In this document: positions 44,234 through 53,999 of the stretch, piece after piece
Numbering within the stretch: position 1 is the stretch's first letter
How the letters are laid out: each line of letters opens with the position of its first letter
Made by a program: the position numbers and the translations under genes
The notes under the pieces: generated by a model
The model's input: only the letters and a program-made list of their open reading frames with translations
Database searches by the model: none
Told to the model about the DNA's origin: nothing
From: Desulfofustis sp964433645
GTDB taxonomy: Bacteria; Desulfobacterota; Desulfobulbia; Desulfobulbales; Desulfocapsaceae
Assembly (NCBI GenBank): GCA_964433645.1
Contig: CAYSSK010000002.1
Coordinates: 29,674-93,673, forward strand
Length of the DNA stretch: 64,000 nucleotides
Direction of reading: 5' to 3'

Positions 44234-44701
44234 TCACGAAACGCACTTATCCTGCTGGCGCAAGGCCTCATATAAAACGATACCCGCGGTCATTGCAAGG
44301 TTGAGACTGCGGATATGCGGGTTGACCATCGGTACCGTGAAACAGAGATCATCGTAGAGGGCTCTGATGTGGGCCGGCAGGCCTTTGGATTCCTTGCCGA
44401 AGATCAGGAAATCATCCGGTTCGTACCGTGCCTCGGTATAGCGACGCCTGGTCTTGGTGGTGAAAAATTTCAGTTTCCGTTCGTCCTGCCGCTGCAGAAA
44501 GGTGTCCAGGTCAGGCCAGTCAATGATCCGGACCTGGTCCCAGTAATCGAGACCGGCCCGTTTCACGTGTTTGTCTTCCGTGGAAAACCCCAGCGGCTGA
44601 ATCAGGTGCAAGCTACATCTGGTCGCCCCGCAGAGGCGGGCTATCGAACCGGTATTGGGCGGTATTTCAGGCTCGACGAGGACGATATTGAAGTGACTCA
44701 T
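44234..44701 (-). CDS. trmL: tRNA (cytidine/uridine-34-2'-O)-methyltransferase TrmL
   Basis: 155-aa SPOUT (trefoil-knot) methyltransferase that modifies the wobble base of tRNA-Leu. Motifs are the N-terminal NIVLVEPEIPPNTGSIARL, FGKESKGLP in the knot, and the C-terminal IRSLNLAMTAGIVLYEALRQ (core SLNLAMTAGIVLYE). ATG 44701 matches the usual N-terminus; upstream in-frame sequence is unconserved. It is divergent from the helix-hairpin-helix gene. Confidence 0.94.
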   Translation of the reverse strand: MSHFNIVLVEPEIPPNTGSIARLCGATRCSLHLIQPLGFSTEDKHVKRAGLDYWDQVRIIDWPDLDTFLQRQDERKLKFFTTKTRRRYTEARYEPDDFLIFGKESKGLPAHIRALYDDLCFTVPMVNPHIRSLNLAMTAGIVLYEALRQQDKCVS

Positions 44702-44885
44702 GGCTGCAGTGCACTGCCCGGAAATGGTTTGTCGGTGCGCAGACGCTATATACTCCGTCGCGCGGTGTGAGACAAGGACTATTGAAACAGGGGGATTGGC
44801 AGCGCTCTGGTTGTATTGTATGGTTGGGGCAAAGACAACCGACCGTTTGCCTGGTTTACCCCATATTGTGTGTTTTCCCGTTGCC

Positions 44886-45311
44886 ATGAGCCAGCGAGAC
44901 AGAACCCATCGTGATGCCCGGATTCCGGTATTGGTGATCGGTGTCTGGCTAACCGTGCTGGTGAGCGTGGCTGCCGCGGTGACGCGCTACGCGGAGGGCG
45001 AGGCCGCCGGTATGCCCGGTGTGCTGGTCGCAGGCGATGACCGGGTGCTGCTGACCGGCGAGCCGCCTTTGGCAGCCGGTGCGGTAGCTGCTCCCCGGCT
45101 GGTGGCCCTGGTGAGCGGCACGGTCCCGGTGAACAGGGCCGGTGAGGCAGTGTTGCAGATCGTTCCCGGCATCGGCCCGGAACTTGCTCGCCGCATCGTT
45201 GCCGAGCGGCATCGGTCCGGAAAATTCGACGATCCCGAGGAGCTTACCCGGGTTCGGGGGATCGGTCCGGTCCGGTCCCGGCAATTTCGAGAGTATCTCT
45301 TGTTTGATTAA
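44886..45311 (+). CDS. ComEA-like helix-hairpin-helix protein
   Basis: 141-aa protein with one N-terminal transmembrane helix (about 14-34), a polar linker, and a C-terminal pair of helix-hairpin-helix motifs (IVPGIGPELARRIV and VRGIGPVRSRQF, about 95-135). HhH modules bind DNA non-specifically; membrane-anchored ones include the competence receptor ComEA. No other competence genes are nearby. The start at ATG 44886 has no clear ribosome-binding site. Confidence in the domain is high, in a DNA-uptake role low. Confidence 0.75.
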   Translation: MSQRDRTHRDARIPVLVIGVWLTVLVSVAAAVTRYAEGEAAGMPGVLVAGDDRVLLTGEPPLAAGAVAAPRLVALVSGTVPVNRAGEAVLQIVPGIGPELARRIVAERHRSGKFDDPEELTRVRGIGPVRSRQFREYLLFD

Positions 45312-45458
45312 AGAGACTACCGCGATTGATGGTCACAACCAAGCATGAAAATCGTCATCGTGGCCTGATTCAGTGGACATTTGGTCCGCGGCCTCCGAAA
45401 GAACCAACCAGCCCGGGGAACTGATTTTCATATAAAAAAACAACACCGAGGGAAATCG

Positions 45459-46400
45459 ATGATAATCGAAAATCCCGTTCTTGTGCTGATTGGACCGACG
45501 GCCGTCGGCAAGACCGGTTTGTCGCTGGAGATTGCCGGGAAATTCGGTTGCGAGATCGTCAGCGTCGATTCGATGCAGGTCTATCGGTTCATGGATATCG
45601 GAACAGCCAAAGTCGAAGCTGCGTTACGGCGGGAAATCCCTCACCATCTGATCGATATCGTCGATCCGGATCAACCGTACCACGCGGCCCGGTTTGTCGA
45701 TGATGCGCTGGCCGCTATCAGGCAGATTCAGCGGCGGGGCGCGCTTCCGCTGCTGACCGGCGGAACCGGGCTCTATCTTCGGGCGTTGCTCCAGGGCCTG
45801 TTTGCCGGGGGCCGGAGTGATCCGGCGATTCGTCGGGAGTTGACCGAGCGGCTGCAAGAGCGGGGGAGTGATACGCTCCATCGCGAATTGTCTGACTGCG
45901 ACCGGCAAACGGCCAGCCGCCTTCACCCGCACGATTCGGCCCGCATTATCAGAGCGCTGGAGGTCTATCAGGTGACCGGCACACCGCTGTCCAGCCACCT
46001 TGAGCACCATGGAGAGTCGGCAAGGACTACCTTTGCCAACCTGCTCTGTCTCGGGCTTGATTGTCCCCGTCCGACGCTTTATGAGCGGATCGACAGGAGA
46101 TCGCGGGAGATGATCGACAGCGGTTTGGCACAGGAGGTGCGCGGCTTGCTGAAGCGGGGCTACGGTCCGGAACTGAAACCGATGCAGGCCATCGGCTATC
46201 GGCATATGCTCTCCTATCTGTCGGGGGAGTGGTCCCGTGAGCAGCTCCTGGAACATCTCGCCCGTGATACCCGGCGCTATGCAAAGCGGCAAATGACCTG
46301 GTTCCGCAAGGACCAGACCATTACCTGGCTTCCGGCAGGCGATGCCGACGGGCTGTTGGCTCGTATCGACAGATGGCTCGGCGGCCTTGATTCCCATTGA
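45459..46400 (+). CDS. miaA: tRNA dimethylallyltransferase MiaA
   Basis: 313-aa enzyme that puts the dimethylallyl group on A37 of UNN-decoding tRNAs. Walker A is GPTAVGKT (12-19), followed by VSVDSMQVYRFMDIGTAK (core DSMQVYR), HHLID, LLTGGTGLYLRALL and YAKRQMTWFRKD near the C-terminus. GAGGGAAA lies before ATG 45459. It makes the substrate for MiaB, encoded 4 kb downstream in the same orientation (50459-51817), so both halves of ms2i6A formation are in this window. Confidence 0.96.
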   Translation: MIIENPVLVLIGPTAVGKTGLSLEIAGKFGCEIVSVDSMQVYRFMDIGTAKVEAALRREIPHHLIDIVDPDQPYHAARFVDDALAAIRQIQRRGALPLLTGGTGLYLRALLQGLFAGGRSDPAIRRELTERLQERGSDTLHRELSDCDRQTASRLHPHDSARIIRALEVYQVTGTPLSSHLEHHGESARTTFANLLCLGLDCPRPTLYERIDRRSREMIDSGLAQEVRGLLKRGYGPELKPMQAIGYRHMLSYLSGEWSREQLLEHLARDTRRYAKRQMTWFRKDQTITWLPAGDADGLLARIDRWLGGLDSH

Positions 46401-46421
46401 TCATTAGTGCTGTCAAGGTTT

Positions 46422-48122
46422 ATGACCATCCTCTGTCCCCCCATCCATCCGGCGATTCGCACCCACCTGCAGCGGCAGGGGATAACGGACGACGCCGCAA
46501 TAGTTCAGTATTTCCGTCCAAGCCTTGCCGAACTGCCGCCGCCGGACCTGTTTCACTCGATGGAGCGGGCAGTCGATCTGGTGGTGGCGGCGATCGTCGG
46601 GCACCATGATATTCTGGTCTGGGGGGATTACGATGTGGACGGGATTACCGCGACGGCGCTGCTCATCGATTTCTTTCGCCAGCTTGGCGTGTCCGTTCGA
46701 TCCTATATTCCCAATCGCCTCAGCGAAGGATACGGACTCAATGAGGCGGCGCTGGGCGCGTGTGCCGCCGAGATGAGCGCTGAGAAACTATTGATAACCG
46801 TTGATTGTGGGATCGGCAACAGGCGGGAAATCGCCTCTGCCAAAAAGCTCGGCTTCACCGTCATCGTCACCGATCACCATCAAGTGCCGGCAGATGTCGG
46901 GACAGCGGATGCGGTGATCAACCCCAAACAGCATGCTTGCTCTTTTCCCTGCAAGGATCTGGCCGGCGTCGGGGTGGCATTTTATCTGGCGGCTGCTATC
47001 CGCGCCAGGATTAATCAGGATAAAATCAATGGAAAAGAAAGATACAATATAAACATGAAGTCGTTTCTAGATTTTGTGTGTATAGGTACCATAGCGGATG
47101 TGGTGCCGTTGATCGGAGTCAACAGGCTCCTGGTCAAAGCCGGTTTCGAGGTCTTGGCGCATTCCCCACGGACCGGCATGGCAACGCTTCTGGCCGAGCT
47201 GGGTCTTGCCGGCGATTGGCTGAGCAGTGAACGGGTTTCTTTTCATGTCGCACCGGCTATCAATGCAGCAGGACGCCTTGGTGAAGCGGACGTATCGTTG
47301 GCCATGCTTACCGGGCAGGACGAGAAGGTGCTCAAAGGGTTGGCGGGCCGGCTCGTCGCGCTGAATGCGCAGCGGAAACAGATCGGCAAGAAAGACCTCG
47401 AAACAGCATTAAACATGGTTGATAACTATTCAATAGAGAGTGATAAATGTATCATCATACAAGGACCGTTTCACGAGGGGATTCTTGGTATTACCGCCGC
47501 TCGGCTGGTGGAGCTCCACGGGGTTCCGGCCTTGGTATGCAGCCTCGGCCGCGGTGATCAACAACTCTTGAAAGGCTCGGCCCGGGCCCCGGTCGGATTT
47601 CATCTCTATGATGCCATGTCTTCATGTTCGCGCTGGTTACGCTCCTTCGGCGGCCATGCGGCGGCAGCGGGCTTTTCCCTGATGTCCGATTCGTTTGAAA
47701 CCTTTAAAACAGCCTTTCAGCAGGCCGCCCGCGCCGGATCTGCTGAGTGGCGCAGTGCTCAACGGGGTGGGGAGATAAAGGTTGCCGATCCGGTACCCCT
47801 GTCGCTTCGCGGTGCACTTGATCCGCTGTTGCTTGACAACGTAAGGCAGCTTGAACCGTTCGGCGAGGGGAATCCCCGACCGCTCTTCATTGATGATGAG
47901 GCCCGGCTGGTGTCGCTTTCGCTGTTCGGCGGGCGGGGGGAGCACTTCAAGGCCGTTGCCCGCGGCTCGTACCAAAATCTGCCGGTGGTCGGTTTTCGGC
48001 TGGGAAGCGCGGCTCGGACCATCGATCTTTCTGCTCCGTGCTCCTTGGTGTATTCCCCGGAGATCGACTCTTATAACGGGCGTATCGTATGGAAAATACG
48101 AGCAGAAAATATTTGGCAATAG
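46422..48122 (+). CDS. recJ: Single-stranded-DNA-specific exonuclease RecJ
   Basis: 566-aa DHH/DHHA1 nuclease that degrades single-stranded DNA 5' to 3' in recombination and mismatch repair. Metal-binding motifs are GDYDVDGITA (motif I), ITVDCGIGN, VTDHHQVP (the DHH motif), and FHVAPAINAAGRLG. The DHHA1 part has RSFGGHAAAAGFSL. A short central stretch encoding DKINGKERYNINMKS is AT-rich compared with the rest. The start is probably ATG 46422 (AAGG upstream); GTG 46407 would add five residues. Confidence 0.94.
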   Translation: MTILCPPIHPAIRTHLQRQGITDDAAIVQYFRPSLAELPPPDLFHSMERAVDLVVAAIVGHHDILVWGDYDVDGITATALLIDFFRQLGVSVRSYIPNRLSEGYGLNEAALGACAAEMSAEKLLITVDCGIGNRREIASAKKLGFTVIVTDHHQVPADVGTADAVINPKQHACSFPCKDLAGVGVAFYLAAAIRARINQDKINGKERYNINMKSFLDFVCIGTIADVVPLIGVNRLLVKAGFEVLAHSPRTGMATLLAELGLAGDWLSSERVSFHVAPAINAAGRLGEADVSLAMLTGQDEKVLKGLAGRLVALNAQRKQIGKKDLETALNMVDNYSIESDKCIIIQGPFHEGILGITAARLVELHGVPALVCSLGRGDQQLLKGSARAPVGFHLYDAMSSCSRWLRSFGGHAAAAGFSLMSDSFETFKTAFQQAARAGSAEWRSAQRGGEIKVADPVPLSLRGALDPLLLDNVRQLEPFGEGNPRPLFIDDEARLVSLSLFGGRGEHFKAVARGSYQNLPVVGFRLGSAARTIDLSAPCSLVYSPEIDSYNGRIVWKIRAENIWQ

Positions 48123-48741
48123 CGGAAAATGTTGAAGTGGAAAAAATAAATCGCCACGTCCGGTCGGCAATACTTTCCGGGCCGGCCAAGTGTTTTCCGG
48201 GTCCGTAATGCCCGGCTGTCGGCGGTTCTTCGATCATCGCGGGCCGGCGCTCCAGGCTGCCCATGCAAACCACGCTGCGCATGAAAATCTTGTCGGCGCG
48301 CAGAGCCGGTGCTCGTGTTTTTCGGGCGAGGGCCGCTCCTTATCTCTGGCAAGCCGCTTTTTCCGGTGCCCTGTGTGTTTCCGATGCTCCGTGTGGACTG
48401 CTGTGTTGTCTGAAACCGCACCTCAAGAGGGGTCGGCGGCCCGGCGACTTGCGGCAAGCCGGAGTCGAGCGCTCGATGGTCATTCGAGGGACAGGCCTGC
48501 CTGCCTGTCTGCCTNNNNNNNNNNNNNNNNNNNNNNNNNNNNNNNNNNNNNNNNNNNNNNNNNNNNNNNNNNNNNNNNNNNNNNNNNNNNNNNNNNNNNN
48601 NNNNNNNNNNNNNNCTTTCGCTTTGCCGGCGAACGTGGTAAGAATCGCATTCCGGATCCACGGACAACGCACAACAGATCCAAAATAAAACGATTTAACA
48701 GTTATATGGAAGATATACCTCAGGCAAACAAGGAGCTTTTC
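48123..48741. other. Non-coding stretch with a 100-N assembly gap
   Basis: No supported gene is visible between recJ and purB. Bases 48515-48614 are N, a scaffold gap of arbitrary length. The left flank ends in CCTG-like tetranucleotide repeats (about 48495-48514). Before it, the sequence is GC-rich and full of small inverted repeats: a perfect palindrome TCGAGCGCTCGA (48465-48476) and a hairpin in CCGGCGACTTGCGGCAAGCC (about 48441-48460). A direct repeat GGCAAGCCG occurs near 48348 and 48453. This could hold a structured RNA, but I recognise none. Confidence 0.6.
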
Positions 48742-50184
48742 ATGCATACCGTCTATCAGGAGCCGTTGGTCAGTCGATACACCAGTAAGGACATGCAGTA
48801 TCTCTTCTCCGAGGAGATGAAGTTCACTACCTGGCGGCGCTGCTGGCTGGCCCTGGCTGAAGCGCAATACGAATTGGGGCTGACCGATCTGATCACCAGG
48901 GACATGCTCGACGAAATGAGTGCCCATCTCACCGACATCGACTACCGTCTCGCCCGGGAGAAAGAAAAAGAGATCCGTCACGACGTGATGGCTCATGTCT
49001 ACGAATTCGGCAGCAAATGTCCGAAGGCCGAAGCCATTATTCATCTCGGCGCCACATCGCAATTCGTGGTCTGTAACACTGATCTGATCATTCAGCGTGA
49101 AGCCCTGCGGTTGGTCAGGACCGGCTTGCTCAACACCATCGCCCGCCTTGCGGCTTTTTGCGGTCGCTACAAAGATCTGCCGACCCTCGGCTACACCCAT
49201 TATCAGCCGGCCCAGCCGACCACCGTTGGCAAGCGCAACACGCTGTATCTGCAAGATTTACTGACGGATCTTAGCTATCTTGACTACTTTCTAAAACAGA
49301 TTCGGGCGCGAGGCGCCAAAGGCACGGTCGGTACCCAGGCCACCTTTCTCGAGCTTTTTCAGGGAGATCATGAAAAAGTCCGTCGTCTTGACCAGGCAGT
49401 TGCGGAAAAACTCGGTTTTTCCGGCTCGTTTCCGGTAACCGGCCAGACCTATAGCAGAAAACAAGATATCAAGCTGGTCGAGATGCTCGCCGGCATCGGT
49501 GCCACGGCCCACAAGTTCGCCGTTGACCTGCGCTTGCTCTCCAACCTCAAGGTCCAGGAGGAACCGTTCTCCAGTAATCAGACCGGATCTTCGGCAATGG
49601 CTTACAAGCGCAATCCGATGCGCTCGGAACGGATGACCGGGTTGGCGCGCAAGCTGATGGGCCTGCCCGCTGACTTTTATGCAACTTATGCAAACCAATG
49701 GTTCGAACGAACTCTTGATGATTCGGCCATTCGGCGAATGGACATCCCGCAGGCCTTTCTGTTGACCGATGCAATATTAATGTTGTTTATTAACATATCG
49801 TCCAATATGGTTGTATATGCGAAACAAATAGAAAAACATCTCGCCGTTGAATTACCGTTTATGGTTACTGAAAAAATTCTCATGGAGGCCGTCAACCGGG
49901 GATGCAGCCGGCAACAGATGCATGAGATCATCAAGGAGCATTCTGTGGCTGCCGGACTGGTGGTAAAAGCTGAGGCCGGGGACAACGATTTGCTCCTCCG
50001 GTTGGCCGAAGATCCCCGTGTTCCGCTCGATGCCGCCGAATTGGCGGCAATGACGGGTGATTACCGACACTTTACCGGACGGGCCGGCCGACAGACCGAG
50101 GAGTTTCTCGAAGAATATGTCCGCCCGGTCCTCGAGAAAAACAAGGATAAGATCGGCGCCATCGATGGTTCGTTGCACGTCTGA
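48742..50184 (+). CDS. purB: Adenylosuccinate lyase (human-type)
   Basis: 480-aa fumarase-superfamily enzyme that cleaves SAICAR and adenylosuccinate, releasing fumarate. The signature loop is GSSAMAYKRNPMRSER (about 284-299). Other family residues are in HLGATSQFV, THYQPAQPTTVGKR, KGTVGTQATFLELF and QWFERTLDDSA. Length and these segments match the group that includes human ADSL rather than the shorter Bacillus or E. coli PurB forms. AAGGAG six bases before ATG 48742 fixes the start just right of the assembly gap. Confidence 0.95.
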   Translation: MHTVYQEPLVSRYTSKDMQYLFSEEMKFTTWRRCWLALAEAQYELGLTDLITRDMLDEMSAHLTDIDYRLAREKEKEIRHDVMAHVYEFGSKCPKAEAIIHLGATSQFVVCNTDLIIQREALRLVRTGLLNTIARLAAFCGRYKDLPTLGYTHYQPAQPTTVGKRNTLYLQDLLTDLSYLDYFLKQIRARGAKGTVGTQATFLELFQGDHEKVRRLDQAVAEKLGFSGSFPVTGQTYSRKQDIKLVEMLAGIGATAHKFAVDLRLLSNLKVQEEPFSSNQTGSSAMAYKRNPMRSERMTGLARKLMGLPADFYATYANQWFERTLDDSAIRRMDIPQAFLLTDAILMLFINISSNMVVYAKQIEKHLAVELPFMVTEKILMEAVNRGCSRQQMHEIIKEHSVAAGLVVKAEAGDNDLLLRLAEDPRVPLDAAELAAMTGDYRHFTGRAGRQTEEFLEEYVRPVLEKNKDKIGAIDGSLHV

Positions 50185-50187
50185 GTG

Positions 50188-50418
50188 ATGGGAGGTTCCT
50201 CGGAAAGACGGCTCACGGAGACATTCTACCGGATCGAGCCGCGGCAATTTCACCTGGTCAAATGTATCCTGGAAGGATACGATAATCTGGCCGTGCTGTC
50301 GTCTTTGTCCGGCGGCAGCGGCCTGATCCGGTTGCGGTGTGGCGAAGAATCCCTGGCCGATCTGATCGGCGTCCTGACCGCCCTGGCGCCATCGATCAAG
50401 CGTAACCGATTACCCTGA
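50188..50418 (+). CDS. DUF4911 family small protein
   Basis: 76-aa protein with the pattern RIEPRQFHLVKCILEGYDNLAVLSSLS (core FHLVKCILEGYDNLA) followed by GLIRLRCGEESLADLIGVLTAL, which I recognise as the DUF4911 family of unknown function. It starts 3 bases after the purB stop (ATG 50188, or GTG 50185) and precedes miaB, so it is likely cotranscribed with both. Confidence 0.65.
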   Translation: MGGSSERRLTETFYRIEPRQFHLVKCILEGYDNLAVLSSLSGGSGLIRLRCGEESLADLIGVLTALAPSIKRNRLP

Positions 50419-50458
50419 ACCCCTCACCGCTCATTTTTCTTCTCCCCCGCGTCCGCAC

Positions 50459-51817
50459 ATGAAAGAAAAATCATATTATATCAAGACGTTTGGCTGTCAA
50501 ATGAACATCAGAGACAGCGCCATCATGGCCCAAACATTACGCGAGTACGGATATCATCCAAGTCCGGACCTGACGAGTGCTTCGCTGGTAGTCGTTAATA
50601 CCTGCTCGGTTCGCGCCAAGGCTGAACAAAAGGTCTTCAGCTTGCTTGGCAGCCTGAGAAAGCAGAAAGCGGCCAACCCGGCGATGCGGATCTGTGTGGC
50701 CGGCTGTGTCGCTCAACAGGAGGGGCAGATGATCATCGAGCGGATGCCGCATGTCGACCTTGTCATCGGCACGCAGCATATCTACGAACTGCCGTTGCTG
50801 TTGGAACGGACGCATCGGATGCGGACGGTCGTCAATCTGTCGGACAGCTATGAAATTCCGCGCTACATTCCCCGCCTGCCCAGAGGCGGCGAGCAGGCGC
50901 ACAGAGACGACGACTCCGCTGTATTCAGCACGTTTGTCACCATTATGCAGGGGTGCAATAATTTCTGCACGTATTGTGTCGTGCCCTTTACAAGAGGTCG
51001 GGAAGTATCGAGAAAAGCGGTCGATATCATTGATGAGGTGGAGGCTTTGGTGGCCGCCGGTGTTGTTGAGATCACCCTGCTTGGTCAGAATGTCAATTCG
51101 TACGGCACGACCAACCCGGTCAGTCGGGATAATACCCCCTACCCGTTCGCTCGCTTACTGCGGGAAGTGGCAAAGGTGCCCGGATTGCAGCGCCTTCGTT
51201 TTACCACGTCGAACCCGAAGGATTTGCCGGACGAATTGATCCATTGTTTTGCCGAAATCGACACGCTCTGTCCGCAACTGCATCTGCCGGTTCAATCAGG
51301 GTCGGATGCGGTGCTGCGTTCAATGAACCGAAAGTACCGGGTTGCCGATTACCTGGATAAGGTTGATCGGCTGCTAGCCGCCCGCCCCGATCTGGCCCTG
51401 ACCACCGATATTATCGTCGGTTTTCCGGGCGAGACCGATGATGATTTCCAGGCGACCATGGCGCTGCTGGAGCGGGTGCGCTACCATGGTTCCTTTTCCT
51501 TCAAGTATTCGGATCGGCCCGGCACGGCGGCGGCGTCATTTGCCGGAAAATGCGATGAAACAGTAAAAAGCAAGAGACTGCGGCTCTTGCAAAAGCGACA
51601 GGATGAAATCAGTCTGGCCAGAAACCGGGAGTATATCGGGACGATGCAAGACGTTTTGCTGGAGAGGGCAGATGGTGAACTGGCGTTTGGCCGGTCACCG
51701 ACCAACCACATCGTTCACCTCGAGTCATGGCCGCCGGCCGCCCAGCCGGGAGAAGTGCTCCGCGTCAGGATTACCGGCGCCGGGCAGCACTCCCTGAAAG
51801 GACGGGCGGCTCATTGA
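50459..51817 (+). CDS. miaB: tRNA-2-methylthio-N6-dimethylallyladenosine synthase MiaB
   Basis: 452-aa radical SAM methylthiotransferase that adds the 2-methylthio group to i6A37. The N-terminal UPF0004 domain carries three cluster cysteines (FGCQMN, NTCSVR, AGCVAQ). The radical SAM domain has GCNNFCTYCVVP (about 163-174), and a C-terminal TRAM domain covers about 385-450. No ribosome-binding site is evident before ATG 50459, so translation may depend on the upstream genes. It ends exactly where the converging parC ends (0 bases between stops). Confidence 0.96.
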   Translation: MKEKSYYIKTFGCQMNIRDSAIMAQTLREYGYHPSPDLTSASLVVVNTCSVRAKAEQKVFSLLGSLRKQKAANPAMRICVAGCVAQQEGQMIIERMPHVDLVIGTQHIYELPLLLERTHRMRTVVNLSDSYEIPRYIPRLPRGGEQAHRDDDSAVFSTFVTIMQGCNNFCTYCVVPFTRGREVSRKAVDIIDEVEALVAAGVVEITLLGQNVNSYGTTNPVSRDNTPYPFARLLREVAKVPGLQRLRFTTSNPKDLPDELIHCFAEIDTLCPQLHLPVQSGSDAVLRSMNRKYRVADYLDKVDRLLAARPDLALTTDIIVGFPGETDDDFQATMALLERVRYHGSFSFKYSDRPGTAAASFAGKCDETVKSKRLRLLQKRQDEISLARNREYIGTMQDVLLERADGELAFGRSPTNHIVHLESWPPAAQPGEVLRVRITGAGQHSLKGRAAH

Positions 51818-53842
51818 TTACTCGGCGTCCGTTGGGTCTTTCTCCGGCGGCGGGATCTGGGGAGATTCGGTTATTCCGGGCAACTCCAGGTTGTGAGGTT
51901 CTTTAGCCGCGGTCCGTTCCGTGGTATCGACGACCCGCCTGGCCACGCGGGTCGACACGCGCTTGCCGATGGCGGCGGAATTTTTGATCAAATAATCATC
52001 GAAGTTGATGTCGATCACATTGGTTTTGGCCCGGCGGGACGGAACAAAACTGACTCTGGCGTGCTGTCCTTCCCCGGTGAGCAGCAGCAGGATCAGGGAC
52101 CGCGGGTGTTCCGGAAAGAGATGGTATTCCTTGTCCAAAATGAACTTCGGGGTGGTAAATCGCTTGACATAGGCCTGGTTTTCCGAGCCCTCCCGATAGA
52201 TCACATTAAAGATCATGTCTTCTTCGAGGACGGCGGCATATTCCAGATCCGTACCGATAAAGAGCTTGTCCGGAACCGGGATGACCTTGTAGACGCCGGT
52301 CTTGAAAATCAACAGGATCCGGTCGTATTCAGAACAGACGAAAGAGCGGTCGGCCTGTTCGTCAACGGGTTTGATCAGGTGACCGAAGAAACCGCCGGCA
52401 CGATGATAGCCGACGGTCAGGTTGGACAGCGCCACCTTTCTCACTTCAACCTCGGAAAACTGTGTGATTTCAGTCTGTCGCGGAAAGGCTCCGCCGTATT
52501 TTTCGAGCAGTTTTTCGAGATAGGTGATGGTGTAGCCGACCACATCGGTGAGGTGGTGTTCGACCTGCTTGATGGATTTCTTGATCTCCTTGATTTCCCG
52601 GGCATGCCGGTCGATATCGTGACGGGAGATCCGTTTGATCCTGATTTCCAGCAGATGTTCCAGGTCTTCCCGGGATACCGGTCGCAAGAGCTCTCCGGCA
52701 AACGGCTCCAGAGATGATTTCACCGCAGCAACCACCGCCTCGTAGCTGGTCTTTTCCTCGATTTGCTTATAGAGCCTCTCTTCGATAAAGATCTGTTCGA
52801 GCAGTCTGGTCTGCAGTTTTTCCTTGAGTCTGGCGAGTTCTATCTCCAGTTCCCTGGTCAGGTCGCCGACCAGTTTTTCGGTATTGAAGGCGATCACTTC
52901 GTCGACGGTGCTGACCCGCGGAAAGTCGCCTTTGATCAGGGTCAGGTTGGCGTTGAGCGAAATCTCGCAATCACTGAAGGCATAGAGGGCCTTGATGGTG
53001 TCCCCGGCATAAATGCCCCGGGGTAACTTTATCTCAATTTCGACCTCTTCGGCGGTGTAGTCGTTAATTGAAATAATCTTTAATTTTCCTGACTTTGCGG
53101 CCTTTTCTATGGACTCGATCAATGATGTTGTGGTTGTCCCATAGGGTATTTCGGTAATGGTGATGGTTTTTTCGTTGGTCTCGACGATCCGAGCCCGGCA
53201 GCGAATCCGGCCGTTGCCGTTGAAGTAATCGGAAATATCGATGAGGCCTTTTTGCTGAAAATCGGGATAGAGTTCAATCGGCTCATCTTTGAGAGTGGCG
53301 ATCTGGGCCTTGAGTAATTCCTGGAAATTGTGCGGCAGAATTCTCGTTGCCATGCCGACCGCAATGCCGTCGGCACCCTGGAGCAGCAGGAGCGGGATTT
53401 TCGCCGGCAATGTCACCGGTTCAAGCATCCTGCCGTCATAGGATTCGACAAATTCGGTCAAGTCCTTGTTGAACATGACTTCTTTGGCGAGCGGCGACAG
53501 ACGGCACTCGATATAGCGCGCGGCCGAAGCCTGGTCACCGGTGTAGATATTGCCGAAATTGCCCTGCCGTTCGATGAGATACCCTTTGTTGGCAAGATTC
53601 ACGAGGGCCGAGAAAATGGAAGCGTCGCCATGGGGATGAAGCTTCATTGTTTCACCGACGACGTTTGCCACTTTATGAAACCGACCGTCTTCTATATTGT
53701 ACAGGGTTTGCAGAAGGCGGCGCTGAACGGGCTTCAATCCGTCCTCAACCGCAGGAATAGCACGTTCTTTGATAACGTAGGAGGTGTATTCGAGAAAATT
53801 ACTGTCGAACAATCGGTGGAGTTTGCCTAACTGTTGGTTCAT
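51818..53842 (-). CDS. parC: DNA topoisomerase IV subunit A (ParC-like), compact form
   Basis: 674-aa type IIA topoisomerase breakage-reunion subunit. The catalytic tyrosine is Y110 in ASAARYIECRLS. Other features are LKPVQRRLLQTLY (about 36-48) and KLHPHGDASIFSALVNLA (core HPHGDASI). The C-terminal DNA-wrapping domain is shorter than in E. coli ParC (752 aa) or GyrA. It ends in a proline/glutamate-rich acidic tail (about 645-674). It lies 157 bases downstream of parE on the same strand, so the pair forms a topoisomerase IV unit. Confidence 0.88.
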   Translation of the reverse strand: MNQQLGKLHRLFDSNFLEYTSYVIKERAIPAVEDGLKPVQRRLLQTLYNIEDGRFHKVANVVGETMKLHPHGDASIFSALVNLANKGYLIERQGNFGNIYTGDQASAARYIECRLSPLAKEVMFNKDLTEFVESYDGRMLEPVTLPAKIPLLLLQGADGIAVGMATRILPHNFQELLKAQIATLKDEPIELYPDFQQKGLIDISDYFNGNGRIRCRARIVETNEKTITITEIPYGTTTTSLIESIEKAAKSGKLKIISINDYTAEEVEIEIKLPRGIYAGDTIKALYAFSDCEISLNANLTLIKGDFPRVSTVDEVIAFNTEKLVGDLTRELEIELARLKEKLQTRLLEQIFIEERLYKQIEEKTSYEAVVAAVKSSLEPFAGELLRPVSREDLEHLLEIRIKRISRHDIDRHAREIKEIKKSIKQVEHHLTDVVGYTITYLEKLLEKYGGAFPRQTEITQFSEVEVRKVALSNLTVGYHRAGGFFGHLIKPVDEQADRSFVCSEYDRILLIFKTGVYKVIPVPDKLFIGTDLEYAAVLEEDMIFNVIYREGSENQAYVKRFTTPKFILDKEYHLFPEHPRSLILLLLTGEGQHARVSFVPSRRAKTNVIDINFDDYLIKNSAAIGKRVSTRVARRVVDTTERTAAKEPHNLELPGITESPQIPPPEKDPTDAE

Positions 53843-53999
53843 GTGCTTCGGCAGTCGCTGGCTGATGAAAGGGACGTCAAGCTCAAAAACAAGGCGAATT
53901 GTGCGGTATCGACCGACATGCCCACCAGACCGTCCCTGTGTTGTCTGGCGTCCGCCGATCCTGCCCGGTCTGCTGCCGGTGGCCTGCAGAACATCGCTT

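Noticed and set aside
48190..48741. Open frames running through the N gap into purB
   Set aside because: They depend on undetermined bases; purB has a proper start and ribosome-binding site at 48742.
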